25,946 nucleotides of DNA, taken from contig JBFEOQ010000019.1 of the NCBI GenBank assembly GCA_041550515.1, positions 1 to 25,946 of the forward strand. The letters are read 5' to 3'. Source of the stretch: PFL35 sp041550515. GTDB lineage: Archaea; Thermoplasmatota; E2; DHVEG-1. Of the stretch, positions 13,988 to 22,502 are shown one piece after another (position 1 is the stretch's first letter; each line of letters opens with the position of its first letter). Position numbers and translations under genes: made by a program. Under the pieces are notes generated by a model. The model worked only from the letters and a program-made list of their open reading frames with translations. It searched no databases and was not told the DNA's origin.

Positions 13988-15628
13988 ATTAAAGAAAAAA
14001 AGGAATGTAAAATTAAAAAACTTTTTTTAACAAAATTAGCTAAGAAACTGACAATTATCTTTTTAGTATTTATTTTTATTACTCTTATAGCTTCGATTTA
14101 CTTTTTTTATTCAATGATTGAATCAATAAATATAATAAATTCACCAGGCATTTTTGAACATATAAAATTAATTACACTAATAATAATCTTAATAACTATT
14201 ATAACAGTAATTTTTCTTTTTTATATCTTTATTTTTATTTCTAAACCAATAGCTGAAATATACAATGTAATAAAAGAAGTTGGAAAAGGAAACTATAATG
14301 TTAAACTTGATGTTAAAACAGATGATGAAATTGAAATCCTTTCAAAAACTATCAATAAAACCATCTCTAGTTTAAAAAAAGTTGAAGAATATAGAAAAGA
14401 TTTAGATAAAGCAAAAATAGATTTCTTAAGTATAACCTCTCATGAACTTAGAAATCCTTTGACACCTATGAAAATACAACTTCAAATGCTTGAAAATGAA
14501 TACTTTGGAAAACTAACTGAAAAACAAAAAGAAAGCATTGGATTAATCATAAAAAACTCTGATAGATTAGATAAATTAATTTGCGATTTCCAAGAGATTT
14601 CAAGAATTGAATCTGCAAGATTAAGTTTTAATTTTAACGAAATTGATATCTCAGAAACCGTAAAAGAAACAGTTAAGTTTATGGATAGCCTAGCAAAAGA
14701 AAAAAACATAAAATTAGAAAGTTATATCGGAATTATACCATCCATACAAGCAGATCCCGATAGGATAAGTCAAGTCCTTAGAAATCTGATTAATAATGCA
14801 ATAAAATTTTCTAATGAAAATAGTAAAATAATAATTACAGCCAATAGAAAAGATGAATACATCCTTTTTAGTGTACAAGATTATGGATGTGGACTTTCTT
14901 TAGAAAATCAAAAAAAAGTATTTGAACCATTCTATCAGGTTGAAAATACAAATCTAAATTGCTTTAAAGGAACAGGTTTAGGGCTAGCAATCTGCCGAGG
15001 AATAGTTGAATCACAAAAAGGAAAAATTTGGGTTGAGAGTAAAATTAATCAAGGTAGTAAATTTTATTTTACATTTCCATTAAAACCGATTAAAGAAATA
15101 AAACCAATTAAAGTATTATTTTCAGGAAAAAAAATAATTGACAAAGAATTGAATGAAAAATTTGTAAAAATTAACAAAGATATAAATTCTAACAAAAACA
15201 TAATTGCTGATGTAAAAAATTTTTTTAACAAAAATAAAGAAAATAGATTAAAAAATAAAATTAAGTTAGGTGAACAAAATAATTTTATATTTGAAAAAAA
15301 ATGGTCAGAACAAAAGTTTGATGCTGTATTTATTATTGATGATAAAGCAAATATAATTGATTGTAATAAAAACATGTCTACTTTGTTAGGGTATACAAAA
15401 AGTGAAATTAAAGCGTTAAACCTTTCAGACATAGATGTATTAGAATCTAAAAAAGATATAATTGATAAAATTAAAAAAATTAAAAAATATGGAGTTTTTT
15501 CATTTAAAACAATACATAAAAGAAAGGATGGTTCTATGATTCTTGTATATGAAAACCTTCAATACATTAAAAATAAAAACTGGTTTAAAAGTATTATACG
15601 TGAAGATTATAACATTAAAAAACATTAA
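13988..15628 (+). CDS. Membrane sensor histidine kinase with HAMP and C-terminal PAS; probable non-AUG start
   Basis: Starting at the first ATG (14114) gives 504 residues and only one membrane helix. The frame is open upstream to a stop at 13970, and those codons encode a basic stretch (KKLFLTKLAKKL) and a clear membrane helix (TIIFLVFIFITLIASIYFF), which supplies the normal TM1-loop-TM2-HAMP layout. GGAGGG at 13973-13978 points to ATT at 13988 as start. Numbered from 14114: TM2 about 18-42, HAMP about 43-95, H box SHELRNPLTP with His110, N box NLINNAIKF (224-232), G1 DYGCGL (256-261), G2 GTGLGLAI (287-294). A Lys/Asn-rich linker (about 325-400) leads to a PAS domain (about 402-500) after the kinase core, an unusual order. 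No response regulator is nearby. Confidence 0.9.
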   Translation: MKEKKECKIKKLFLTKLAKKLTIIFLVFIFITLIASIYFFYSMIESINIINSPGIFEHIKLITLIIILITIITVIFLFYIFIFISKPIAEIYNVIKEVGKGNYNVKLDVKTDDEIEILSKTINKTISSLKKVEEYRKDLDKAKIDFLSITSHELRNPLTPMKIQLQMLENEYFGKLTEKQKESIGLIIKNSDRLDKLICDFQEISRIESARLSFNFNEIDISETVKETVKFMDSLAKEKNIKLESYIGIIPSIQADPDRISQVLRNLINNAIKFSNENSKIIITANRKDEYILFSVQDYGCGLSLENQKKVFEPFYQVENTNLNCFKGTGLGLAICRGIVESQKGKIWVESKINQGSKFYFTFPLKPIKEIKPIKVLFSGKKIIDKELNEKFVKINKDINSNKNIIADVKNFFNKNKENRLKNKIKLGEQNNFIFEKKWSEQKFDAVFIIDDKANIIDCNKNMSTLLGYTKSEIKALNLSDIDVLESKKDIIDKIKKIKKYGVFSFKTIHKRKDGSMILVYENLQYIKNKNWFKSIIREDYNIKKH

Positions 15629-15652
15629 AATAACTTTTGCTGACATAAAATA

Positions 15653-15661
15653 TTTTTTTTT
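15653..15661 (+). terminator. T-tract terminator after the membrane kinase
   Basis: Nine T residues about 25 nt after the kinase stop, with a further T-rich patch (TTCTTTTT) behind it, before the aminotransferase promoter region. Confidence 0.5.
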
Positions 15662-15721
15662 ATTCTTTTTACTAGATAAGTATATATTCAACTTATTAAT
15701 AACACCCCCCTGTGATAATTA

Positions 15722-16927
15722 ATGATTCAAGCATCCCAAAGATCTCAAAATGTAAATTATGCAATAAGAGAAGTAACTGTACCTGCTAAAAAACTCGAAA
15801 AAAAAGGAATCAAAGTTATTCACTTAAATATAGGAGATCCAAATAAATATGATTTTGACACACCTGATCATATGAAAAAAGCTCTATATGAAGCAAGTTT
15901 ACAGGCTCATAATGGTTACGCTCCTTCAGAAGGTTATACTGAACTGCGTGAAGCAATAATTGAACGTGAAAAAAAAAGAAACAATGTAAATTATATTATA
16001 GAAAATATCTGTATAACAACAGGGGTTACAGAATCTTTACAAATACTTCTTAATGCATCACTTGATCCTAATGATGAATTATTGATACCAGGTCCTACAT
16101 ACCCACAATATAGCTTAATTACCTATTTTAATGATGCACATCCAATTTCATATAGATGTATAGAAAATGAAGGTTGGCAACCAGATGTAGATGATATTCG
16201 TAAAAAAATCTCAAATAAAACAAAAGGAATCGTATTAATTAATCCAAATAATCCAACAGGTGCCTTATACTCAAAAGAAGTTGTAAAAGAGATTATAAAC
16301 ATTGCTGGAGAATATAAGATACCAATAATCTCAGATGAAATTTATGATGATATGGTATTTGATTCAAAACAACATGCAACCGCAACACTTGCAAAAGATG
16401 TTCCGGTCATTACTTTTAATGGTTTTTCAAAAGTATATCTTGTCCCAGGTTGGAGAATTGGTTATATAATGTTTCATCATCACGGAGAACTCAACAACAT
16501 CCAAGATGCATTTATGCGAATTGCACGTTCAAGGCTATGTGCAAACTCAATATGTCAATTAGCATGTATAGCAGCATTAAAGGGACCTCAAAATCACATT
16601 GAACAAGTAAATAATAAACTTAGACAAAGACGAGATTTTGCATATAAGAGATTAAACGAAATAGAAGGTATTTCAACAGCAAAACCAGAAGGAGCCTTTT
16701 ACATATTTCCAAAAATAGAGGCTATGGATTCAAATCTCTGGAAAAATGATAAAGAATTTGTTTTAGATTTATTACATACCAAACATGTCTTGGTAGTTCA
16801 TGGGTCTGGATTTTGTCCTGTTTATGGAAAAAATCATTTTAGAGCAGTTATTCTACCTGATTTAAAAACACTAGAACAAGCCCTTGACAATATTGAAAAT
16901 TTTATTAAAGAAAAAACTAAAAAATAA
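15722..16927 (+). CDS. Class I/II aminotransferase, alanine/aspartate aminotransferase-like
   Basis: PLP-dependent fold-type I aminotransferase of 401 residues. Visible residues are LNIGDPNKYDF near the N terminus, NGYAPSEGYTELREAI for the substrate region, NPNNPTG (174-180), SDEIYDD with Asp205, the PLP lysine Lys237 in NGFSKVYLVPGWRIGY, and the carboxylate-binding Arg374. The pattern fits the archaeal alanine (AlaT-like) aminotransferases that link pyruvate, alanine and glutamate, which suits an amino-acid fermenter; aspartate or aromatic substrates cannot be excluded. A GTGAT sequence 6 nt before the ATG matches the archaeal GGTGATC Shine-Dalgarno sequence, and a GTATATATT box about 40 nt upstream may be the promoter. 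hisS follows after a 63-nt gap. Confidence 0.93.
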   Translation: MIQASQRSQNVNYAIREVTVPAKKLEKKGIKVIHLNIGDPNKYDFDTPDHMKKALYEASLQAHNGYAPSEGYTELREAIIEREKKRNNVNYIIENICITTGVTESLQILLNASLDPNDELLIPGPTYPQYSLITYFNDAHPISYRCIENEGWQPDVDDIRKKISNKTKGIVLINPNNPTGALYSKEVVKEIINIAGEYKIPIISDEIYDDMVFDSKQHATATLAKDVPVITFNGFSKVYLVPGWRIGYIMFHHHGELNNIQDAFMRIARSRLCANSICQLACIAALKGPQNHIEQVNNKLRQRRDFAYKRLNEIEGISTAKPEGAFYIFPKIEAMDSNLWKNDKEFVLDLLHTKHVLVVHGSGFCPVYGKNHFRAVILPDLKTLEQALDNIENFIKEKTKK

Positions 16928-16990
16928 ATTTTATTATTTTCTATTTAGAAAAAATATTAAGTAAAATGTTTATTCAAAAATCGACAGAAA

Positions 16991-18253
16991 ATGTATCAAA
17001 TACCTCGAGGAACAAGAGATTTTACTTCTACAGATATGCAAAAAAGGCTTTTAGTTGAATATAAAATTAGATCAACTTTTAAAAAATTTGGATATAACGA
17101 AATTCAAACACCTGTTTTTGAAACACTTGAACTTTTCACGGTAAAATCTGGTGAAGGAATTATAAATGAAATTTATTCATTTAAAGACAAGAGTGGTAGA
17201 GATCTTGCATTAAGACCTGAACTTACAGCACCAGTTATAAGAATGTATATAAATAAATTACAAATGGAACCTAAACCTTTAAAATTATTCTATTTTGGAA
17301 ATTGTTATAGATATGACAGACCACAAAAAGGTAGATACCGTGAGTTCATGCAAGCCGGCTGTGAATTAATAGGAGTAGATACCAATGAAGCATATGCAGA
17401 ACTTATAGCAATGGGATATAAAATATTGGAAAATATAGGATTAAAAAATATTCATTTAAATATTGGAAATTTAAATATACTTTCAGCTATGTTTAAAAAA
17501 ATTGATATAACTAGTGATAAACAAAAATATTTAATCCCTTTAATTGATAAATCAATGTTCGAAGAACTACATTCAGCATTAATGGATTTTAAAATAAAAC
17601 CAGATGTAGCATCAGAATTTATAGATATATTAACAACTAATGATTTAAAAAAAATAGTTAAATATATAGATAATGATGAAACAATAAAAAAAGAAATTAA
17701 TAATTTTAGCAATGTTTTATTTTTTTTAGAAAATTCATTTAAAATAAAAAATTTTAACATAAAGATAGGCATAGTTAGAGGCTTGGAATACTACAAAGGA
17801 ATTGTATTTGAAATTGAAGCACCATCACTAGGTGCAGAAAAACAGTTATGTGGTGGAGGAGCCTATGAGTTAATACCTTTTTTTGGAGGAAGTCAAACAC
17901 CAACTTCTGGTTTTGCAATAGGTTTTGATAGAGCAATACTTGCCCTTGAAACGGAAGAATATAAATTTCCAAGTGAAAAACTAGATATTTATATCATTCC
18001 TGTAAATAAAGACATGATATATAAATCACTTGAAATTGCAGAAAATCTTAGGAAATATTTTAAAGTTGATCTTGACCTTATGAGACGTGGTGTAAGTAAA
18101 TCATTAAAATATGCAAATACAATAAAAGTAGAAAAGACAATAATAGTAGGACCTGATGAATTGGAAAAAAAATCTGTTACTGTTAGAGATATGCAAACAG
18201 GTAAACAAGAAATAATTTTAATCGTAAAACTTAAAGATTACTTATGTACATAA
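16991..18253 (+). CDS. hisS: Histidyl-tRNA synthetase
   Basis: Class II synthetase that charges tRNA-His. The 420-residue length is normal for the bacterial/archaeal enzyme. Motif 1 region is near 35-45 (FGYNEIQTPVFE). Motif 2 is at about 99-122 (FYFGNCYRYDRPQKGRYREF). The histidine-specific motif is RGLEYYKG at 263-270, motif 3 is GFAIGFDRAILAL at 307-319, and the anticodon-binding domain contains LMRRGVSKSLKYAN. No Shine-Dalgarno sequence is seen before the ATG; AAAATATTA about 35 nt upstream may be a TATA box for a short-leader message. The stop is 3 nt from the next start, so hisS heads an operon with nob1 and the signal peptidase gene. Confidence 0.96.
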   Translation: MYQIPRGTRDFTSTDMQKRLLVEYKIRSTFKKFGYNEIQTPVFETLELFTVKSGEGIINEIYSFKDKSGRDLALRPELTAPVIRMYINKLQMEPKPLKLFYFGNCYRYDRPQKGRYREFMQAGCELIGVDTNEAYAELIAMGYKILENIGLKNIHLNIGNLNILSAMFKKIDITSDKQKYLIPLIDKSMFEELHSALMDFKIKPDVASEFIDILTTNDLKKIVKYIDNDETIKKEINNFSNVLFFLENSFKIKNFNIKIGIVRGLEYYKGIVFEIEAPSLGAEKQLCGGGAYELIPFFGGSQTPTSGFAIGFDRAILALETEEYKFPSEKLDIYIIPVNKDMIYKSLEIAENLRKYFKVDLDLMRRGVSKSLKYANTIKVEKTIIVGPDELEKKSVTVRDMQTGKQEIILIVKLKDYLCT

Positions 18254-18256
18254 AAT

Positions 18257-18817
18257 ATGGACATAACTGGTTTTAAAATGATTAATAAAAAAATTTATAT
18301 AATTGATACTTCAGCAATTTTATCAGGTAAACCCTTAAGTTTTAACAACGCACAGTTAATTACAACGACAAATATTGAGAAAGAACTTAATCCAGGGGGA
18401 AAGGACTATAATAATTTTACTTATTTAAAAGAAAATTTTTTAATTTTTAAAATCCCTTCAAAAGATTCAATAAACCAAATTAATAATATTATAAAAAAAA
18501 CTGGGGACATTGATCGATTATCTTATGTTGATATAGAGATTCTTGCGATAGCTTTAGATGAAAATAAACAGAATGATACAGAAGTTGTTATATTAACAGA
18601 TGATTATTCAATTCAAAATGTAGCAACCTATTTAAAAATTAAATTTAAAAGTATTAATCAGGGTGGAATTACCAAAAAGTTAAAATGGATAAGTCGATGT
18701 CGAGGTTGCGGTAAAAAATTCAAAGACAGCATGATTATATGCCCTATCTGTGGGTCTGATATAAAAAAAATTGTTAAAAAAGCAGAGGATATCAATAACT
18801 TAAAAAGTGATAAATAA
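18257..18817 (+). CDS. Nob1-like ribosome maturation endonuclease (PIN domain + zinc ribbon)
   Basis: PIN-domain endoribonuclease fused to a zinc ribbon, 186 residues, the layout of archaeal Nob1, which makes the mature 3' end of 16S rRNA. PIN acidic residues are Asp17 (IIDTSA), Glu41 (IEKEL), Asp92 (YVDIEILA) and Asp115/116 (LTDDYS). Zinc ligands are Cys148, Cys151, Cys162 and Cys165 in a CRGC...CPIC ribbon. Met8 (position 18278) is an alternative start that gives the usual IYIIDTSA-proximal N terminus; neither has a clear Shine-Dalgarno sequence. It starts 3 nt after hisS and overlaps the signal peptidase start by one base, so translation is coupled. Confidence 0.92.
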   Translation: MDITGFKMINKKIYIIDTSAILSGKPLSFNNAQLITTTNIEKELNPGGKDYNNFTYLKENFLIFKIPSKDSINQINNIIKKTGDIDRLSYVDIEILAIALDENKQNDTEVVILTDDYSIQNVATYLKIKFKSINQGGITKKLKWISRCRGCGKKFKDSMIICPICGSDIKKIVKKAEDINNLKSDK

Positions 18818-19728
18818 TGGATTTTAATAAAAAACTTAAAAAATTTAAAGACTTATTTTTACGTTTTTGGCATAGTGAGAACAATAAAGTTTCACTTGCA
18901 AGAGATGTTATCGTAGCTTTTCTATTTGTTCTTATAATTTTACTTGCACTTTGGTCATATACTGGTCAATGGTTTGGTGCTCCTCTTGTAGCAATAGAAT
19001 CTGGGAGTATGGAGCATTTAAACGAACCTTTTGGAAGAATTGGAACAATCAATGCAGGAGATATGGTTTTACTTGTAAAGATTAGTAATAAAGACGATAT
19101 TACACCATATTCAATATCAAAAGATTATAATTATGGTAAAAAAGGTGATGTTGTTATTTATCACCCAGATGGAAATGAAAAAGTCGATCAAATAATTCAT
19201 AGAGCTATGTGTTGGATAGATGTTGAAATTGAAGGTTCAAATACTTACTATACTATTAAAGAATATGGAATAATCCGGCATAATGCAACAGAACCTTTGT
19301 ATATTCCAGAATGTGGTATCTGGAATGCAGCAAGTAATTCATCAGTTGTATTGGACGGTAAGACAAATCAAAGATATCACTATCAAAAATTTACTCATTC
19401 AGGTTTTATTACAAAAGGAGATAACCCCTTAACTAATAGAGAGTGCGATCAAATTGGTGGTATTTCAAATCAACTAATAAAAGTTGAATGGATATCAGGT
19501 AAAGCAAGTGGTGAGTTACCATGGATTGGTACAATTAATCTTTTATTTAATGATTTAACAACAACTGGTGAAGATACGATTAGTAATGTACCACAGGATT
19601 GTTTAACATGTTTCGCTATAGTGATAATAATTTTAGTATCTATACCAGTATCTTTAGATTTATATGGTTATTATAAGGATAAAAAACAAAAAAGGATTAC
19701 TATAATTGAGGATAATGTTAAAAAATAA
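18817..19728 (+). CDS. Signal peptidase I, archaeal/ER (Sec11) type
   Basis: Membrane serine protease that removes signal peptides from exported proteins. The catalytic Ser64 is in ESGSMEH. The general base is His128 in QIIHRA, replacing the bacterial Lys, as in Sec11 and archaeal enzymes. Asp202 lies in TKGDNPLT. A membrane helix at about 29-48 precedes the catalytic part and a second one is near 266-284, with a basic cytoplasmic tail. At 303 residues it is longer than the shortest archaeal forms because of insertions between the His and Asp regions and the second helix. Its start overlaps the nob1 stop by one base (TAATG). It would process the secreted PKD, C10 and 136-aa proteins of this window. 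Confidence 0.93.
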   Translation: MDFNKKLKKFKDLFLRFWHSENNKVSLARDVIVAFLFVLIILLALWSYTGQWFGAPLVAIESGSMEHLNEPFGRIGTINAGDMVLLVKISNKDDITPYSISKDYNYGKKGDVVIYHPDGNEKVDQIIHRAMCWIDVEIEGSNTYYTIKEYGIIRHNATEPLYIPECGIWNAASNSSVVLDGKTNQRYHYQKFTHSGFITKGDNPLTNRECDQIGGISNQLIKVEWISGKASGELPWIGTINLLFNDLTTTGEDTISNVPQDCLTCFAIVIIILVSIPVSLDLYGYYKDKKQKRITIIEDNVKK

Positions 19729-19735
19729 TAAATAA

Positions 19736-20434
19736 TTAATACCAATCAGGTAACATTTCATATTTCAATGGATCTTTTAAACCAGCTTTTTTAAAACCTT
19801 TGAGTCTTAAAAGACAAGAATCACATCGGCCACATGCTTTTTCTTTACCTATATAACAAGACCAAGTTTTATTAAAAGGGACTCCAAGCTCAAAACCTTT
19901 TTTAATAATTTCAGTTTTATTTAACTTTAAAACAGGGGTTATAATTGAGATATTTTTACCGTAGATTCCTTTTTTAGTAGCTAAATCTGCCATTTTTTGG
20001 AATGCCTTAAAGTATTCTGGTCGACAATCTGGATATCCCGAGTAATCAGTTGCTGTAGCACCAATAAATATAGCATCTGCATCAATTGACTCAGCAAAGC
20101 TTAGTGCTATAGATAAAAAAATTGTATTTCGTGCTGGAACATAAGTAGTAGGGATAAATTTACCTATATCCTCAGGTTTATGATCAATTTCAGGTTCTAA
20201 TGATTTATCCAATAAAGAAGAACCGCCAAAAAGAGAGATATTAACATCAAAAATAACATGTTTTTTAATATTTAGAGCTTTAGCAATTTTTTTAGCATAT
20301 TCAATTTCTTTATTATGTTTCTGACCATAAAAAAATGATATAGCTATAATTTTATAACCCATATCTTTTGCTATAAAGGTAGAAACAGCAGAATCAAGGC
20401 CTCCAGATATTAAACAAACTGCTTTTTTTCCCAT
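19736..20434 (-). CDS. queC: 7-cyano-7-deazaguanine synthase
   Basis: ATP-dependent enzyme that turns 7-carboxy-7-deazaguanine and ammonia into preQ0, in archaea the precursor of archaeosine in tRNA. The 232 residues include the PP-loop SGGLDS (10-15), the FFYGQKHNKE segment, FIPTTYVPARNTIFLS, and the zinc cysteines 193, 201, 204 and 207 (CYIGKEKACGRCDSC). All signatures are intact. It is the last gene of the minus-strand operon nadA-iscS-iscU-queD-queC, 12 nt after queD, and converges on the signal peptidase gene with a gap of only 7 nt. Confidence 0.96.
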   Translation of the reverse strand: MGKKAVCLISGGLDSAVSTFIAKDMGYKIIAISFFYGQKHNKEIEYAKKIAKALNIKKHVIFDVNISLFGGSSLLDKSLEPEIDHKPEDIGKFIPTTYVPARNTIFLSIALSFAESIDADAIFIGATATDYSGYPDCRPEYFKAFQKMADLATKKGIYGKNISIITPVLKLNKTEIIKKGFELGVPFNKTWSCYIGKEKACGRCDSCLLRLKGFKKAGLKDPLKYEMLPDWY

Positions 20435-20446
20435 AAATACTCCTAT

Positions 20447-20932
20447 TTATTTAATATTTTTAGAAATTCTTGCACCTTGTCCATATCCTTCATCAACACC
20501 TATTTCAATATACTTTATTCTAGAGGGTATATCTAGATTTTTAAGCAGATAATCTAAAATAAATTTACAAATGTTTTCTGCTGAAGTTGATGCTATTGGT
20601 AAAAAAACGCAATCGTTAATAGGAAAAACAAATGTTTTTTCAAAGGCTGTTATTTTAATACTTTCCGTTGCATTTTTTTCTATTTTTGCAATTTTACTTT
20701 TTTCTGGTATTAAAACTTTGTGATCAAGATGATTTGCAATATTCCTAAGTATATTTTTTACAATTGAAAAATCAATGATTATTCCTTGGTTATCGATATC
20801 TCCACTTAATTTTGCATGAATTGCATATGTATGACCATGAAGTCTACCGCATTTTTCATATTCATGGATAATATGAGCAGAAGAAAAACATATATTTGAT
20901 TTCCATCCATCGATTATTATATAGGAGCTCAT
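20447..20932 (-). CDS. queD: 6-carboxy-tetrahydropterin synthase (QueD / PTPS family)
   Basis: Zinc enzyme of the 6-pyruvoyl-tetrahydropterin synthase fold that makes 6-carboxy-5,6,7,8-tetrahydropterin in the preQ0 pathway. Numbered from the chosen start, zinc ligands are His20 (FSSAH), His32 and His34 (RLHGHTY). The catalytic set is Cys28, Asp70/His71 (LDHKV) and a Glu in the GVDEGYG segment. The frame opens at a GTG at 20944, but that GTG is inside AGGTGAT, a perfect Shine-Dalgarno sequence whose downstream ATG at 20932 gives 161 residues, so I place the start there. The Shine-Dalgarno sequence overlaps the end of iscU, showing tight coupling. Confidence 0.92.
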   Translation of the reverse strand: MSSYIIIDGWKSNICFSSAHIIHEYEKCGRLHGHTYAIHAKLSGDIDNQGIIIDFSIVKNILRNIANHLDHKVLIPEKSKIAKIEKNATESIKITAFEKTFVFPINDCVFLPIASTSAENICKFILDYLLKNLDIPSRIKYIEIGVDEGYGQGARISKNIK

Positions 20933-20936
20933 AAAA

Positions 20937-21317
20937 CTAATCACCTTTTTTTTTACGATAATCTTTAATTGCTGCTTTTAAAGCATCTGTAGCAAGAAGA
21001 GAACAATGCATTTTTATCGCCGGAAGTCCTCCTAATTCTTTTGCTATATCGTTTCTTGTGATTTTAAGTGCCTCGTCAAGTGTTTTGCCTTTGACAAGTT
21101 CTGTGGTAATACTGCTACTAGCAATAGCTGCAGTACATCCAAATGTTTGAAATTTAATATCAGAAATTTTATTGTCTTTAACTTTTATATAAATAGCCAT
21201 AACATCACCACATTTGGGATTTCCAACTTTTCCTATACCATCTGGATTGTCCATTCTACCCATATTTCTTGGATTTCGAAAATGATCTAATACCTTTTCG
21301 GTATACATGCTTTTCAT
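20937..21317 (-). CDS. iscU: Fe-S cluster scaffold protein IscU/NifU N-terminal type
   Basis: Scaffold on which Fe-S clusters are assembled with sulfur from IscS. Length 126 residues, normal. The three cluster cysteines are Cys36 (NPKCGD), Cys61 (FGCTAA) and Cys105 (MHCSLLA), and YTEKVLDHFRNPRNMG is the standard N terminus. Met4 (MYTEKV) is an alternative start. It begins 12 nt after the iscS stop and its end overlaps the queD Shine-Dalgarno sequence. The LPPVKxHCS motif typical of IscU reads LPAIKMHCS here, so chaperone contact may differ. Confidence 0.95.
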   Translation of the reverse strand: MKSMYTEKVLDHFRNPRNMGRMDNPDGIGKVGNPKCGDVMAIYIKVKDNKISDIKFQTFGCTAAIASSSITTELVKGKTLDEALKITRNDIAKELGGLPAIKMHCSLLATDALKAAIKDYRKKKGD

Positions 21318-21329
21318 AGTAATGACACT

Positions 21330-22499
21330 TTACCTGTTCCATAAAGGAGATAAATTTCTAAGCTTATTTACAATAACTGGAAGTGTTTTGTATACATATT
21401 CAATTTCTTCTGTTGAAGTTTTTTTACCAAGACTTAATCTTAATGATCCATGAGCTAACTCGGGTTTAAGACCGATTGCAGTTAAAACATGAGATACTTG
21501 TAATTTTTTTGATGAACAAGCCGATCCAGTTGCTGCAGCAATACCTGCATCGTTAAGCATTAAATTCAATGATTCTCCCTCGATAGCTGTAAAACGAAAA
21601 TGAGCGTTATTTACTAAACGTTTTGAAGGATGACCATTAAGATAACTTTCTTCAATTTCTAAGACTTTTTTGATAAGTTGATCCCTTAATTTTTTCATAT
21701 ATACAATATCTTTATTCATACTTTTTAAACCTAGTTCACAAGCTTTACCAAGTCCAACAATTCCTGGAGTATTGTGTGTACTACTACGAAAACCTTTTTC
21801 ATGTCCCCCACCATGAAATATTGTTTCGGGATTTACTCCTTTACGAATATAAAGTGCTCCAACACCCTTAGGTCCATATATCTTATGTGATGAAATAGAG
21901 AGTAAATCAACATTTAGCTTTTTAACATTAATTGGTACTTTTCCTATTGCTTGAACAGCATCAGTATGAAATAATATATCATATTTTTTTAAAATTTTAC
22001 CAATTTCTTGAATTGGTTCTAATGTTCCGATTTCATTATTTGCATACATAATAGTTGTTAGAAAGGTATCTTTTGAAATTGCTTTTTCAAGCTCTTCCAA
22101 ATTTACAATTCCATATTGATCAACCGGCAGAAATTTGGTTTTAAAGCCCATTTTGTCAAGATATTTACATGTTTCAAGTACTGCTGGATGTTCAATTGCA
22201 CAAGTAATAATATTATAACCTTTTGTGTTTTTTTTATTTTTGTTTTTAAAAGATATTCCTTTAATTGCAATGTTATCTGATTCAGTTCCACCAGATGTAA
22301 ATATTATCTCTTCATTTTTTGCACCAATAATTTTTGCAACCTGTTCTCTTGCTTTTTCAACTGCATTAAAAGCATCGATACCAAAAGAATGAATTGAAGA
22401 AGCATTACCAAAATAGATATTAAAAAATGGTAGCATTTCATCTATTACTTCTTTATCTACTGGTGTTGTACCCGCATAATCCATGTATATTTTTTCCAT
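21330..22499 (-). CDS. iscS: Cysteine desulfurase, NifS/IscS type
   Basis: PLP enzyme that takes sulfur from cysteine and passes it to IscU (and, given the neighbour, probably to NadA cluster assembly). The 389-residue protein has the YMDYAGTTPVD start, FTSGGTESDN, the PLP lysine Lys206 in SISSHKIYGPKGVGALY, GGGHEKGFRSSTHNTP, and the active-site Cys328 in ATGSACSSKKLQVSHVL. The short loop after the cysteine and the direct link to iscU point to general Fe-S supply. It lies 3 nt after nadA. Confidence 0.96.
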   Translation of the reverse strand: MEKIYMDYAGTTPVDKEVIDEMLPFFNIYFGNASSIHSFGIDAFNAVEKAREQVAKIIGAKNEEIIFTSGGTESDNIAIKGISFKNKNKKNTKGYNIITCAIEHPAVLETCKYLDKMGFKTKFLPVDQYGIVNLEELEKAISKDTFLTTIMYANNEIGTLEPIQEIGKILKKYDILFHTDAVQAIGKVPINVKKLNVDLLSISSHKIYGPKGVGALYIRKGVNPETIFHGGGHEKGFRSSTHNTPGIVGLGKACELGLKSMNKDIVYMKKLRDQLIKKVLEIEESYLNGHPSKRLVNNAHFRFTAIEGESLNLMLNDAGIAAATGSACSSKKLQVSHVLTAIGLKPELAHGSLRLSLGKKTSTEEIEYVYKTLPVIVNKLRNLSPLWNR

Positions 22500-22502
22500 T
22501 AT

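Noticed and set aside
15064..15691. Minus-strand frames opposite the kinase PAS domain and its downstream gap
   Set aside because: Hydrophobic antisense frames that arise from AAA/ATT-rich coding DNA; no starts with ribosome sites.
20933..20944. GTG start for queD
   Set aside because: The GTG is part of AGGTGAT, the Shine-Dalgarno sequence of the ATG at 20932, and the extra four residues are not typical of the family.
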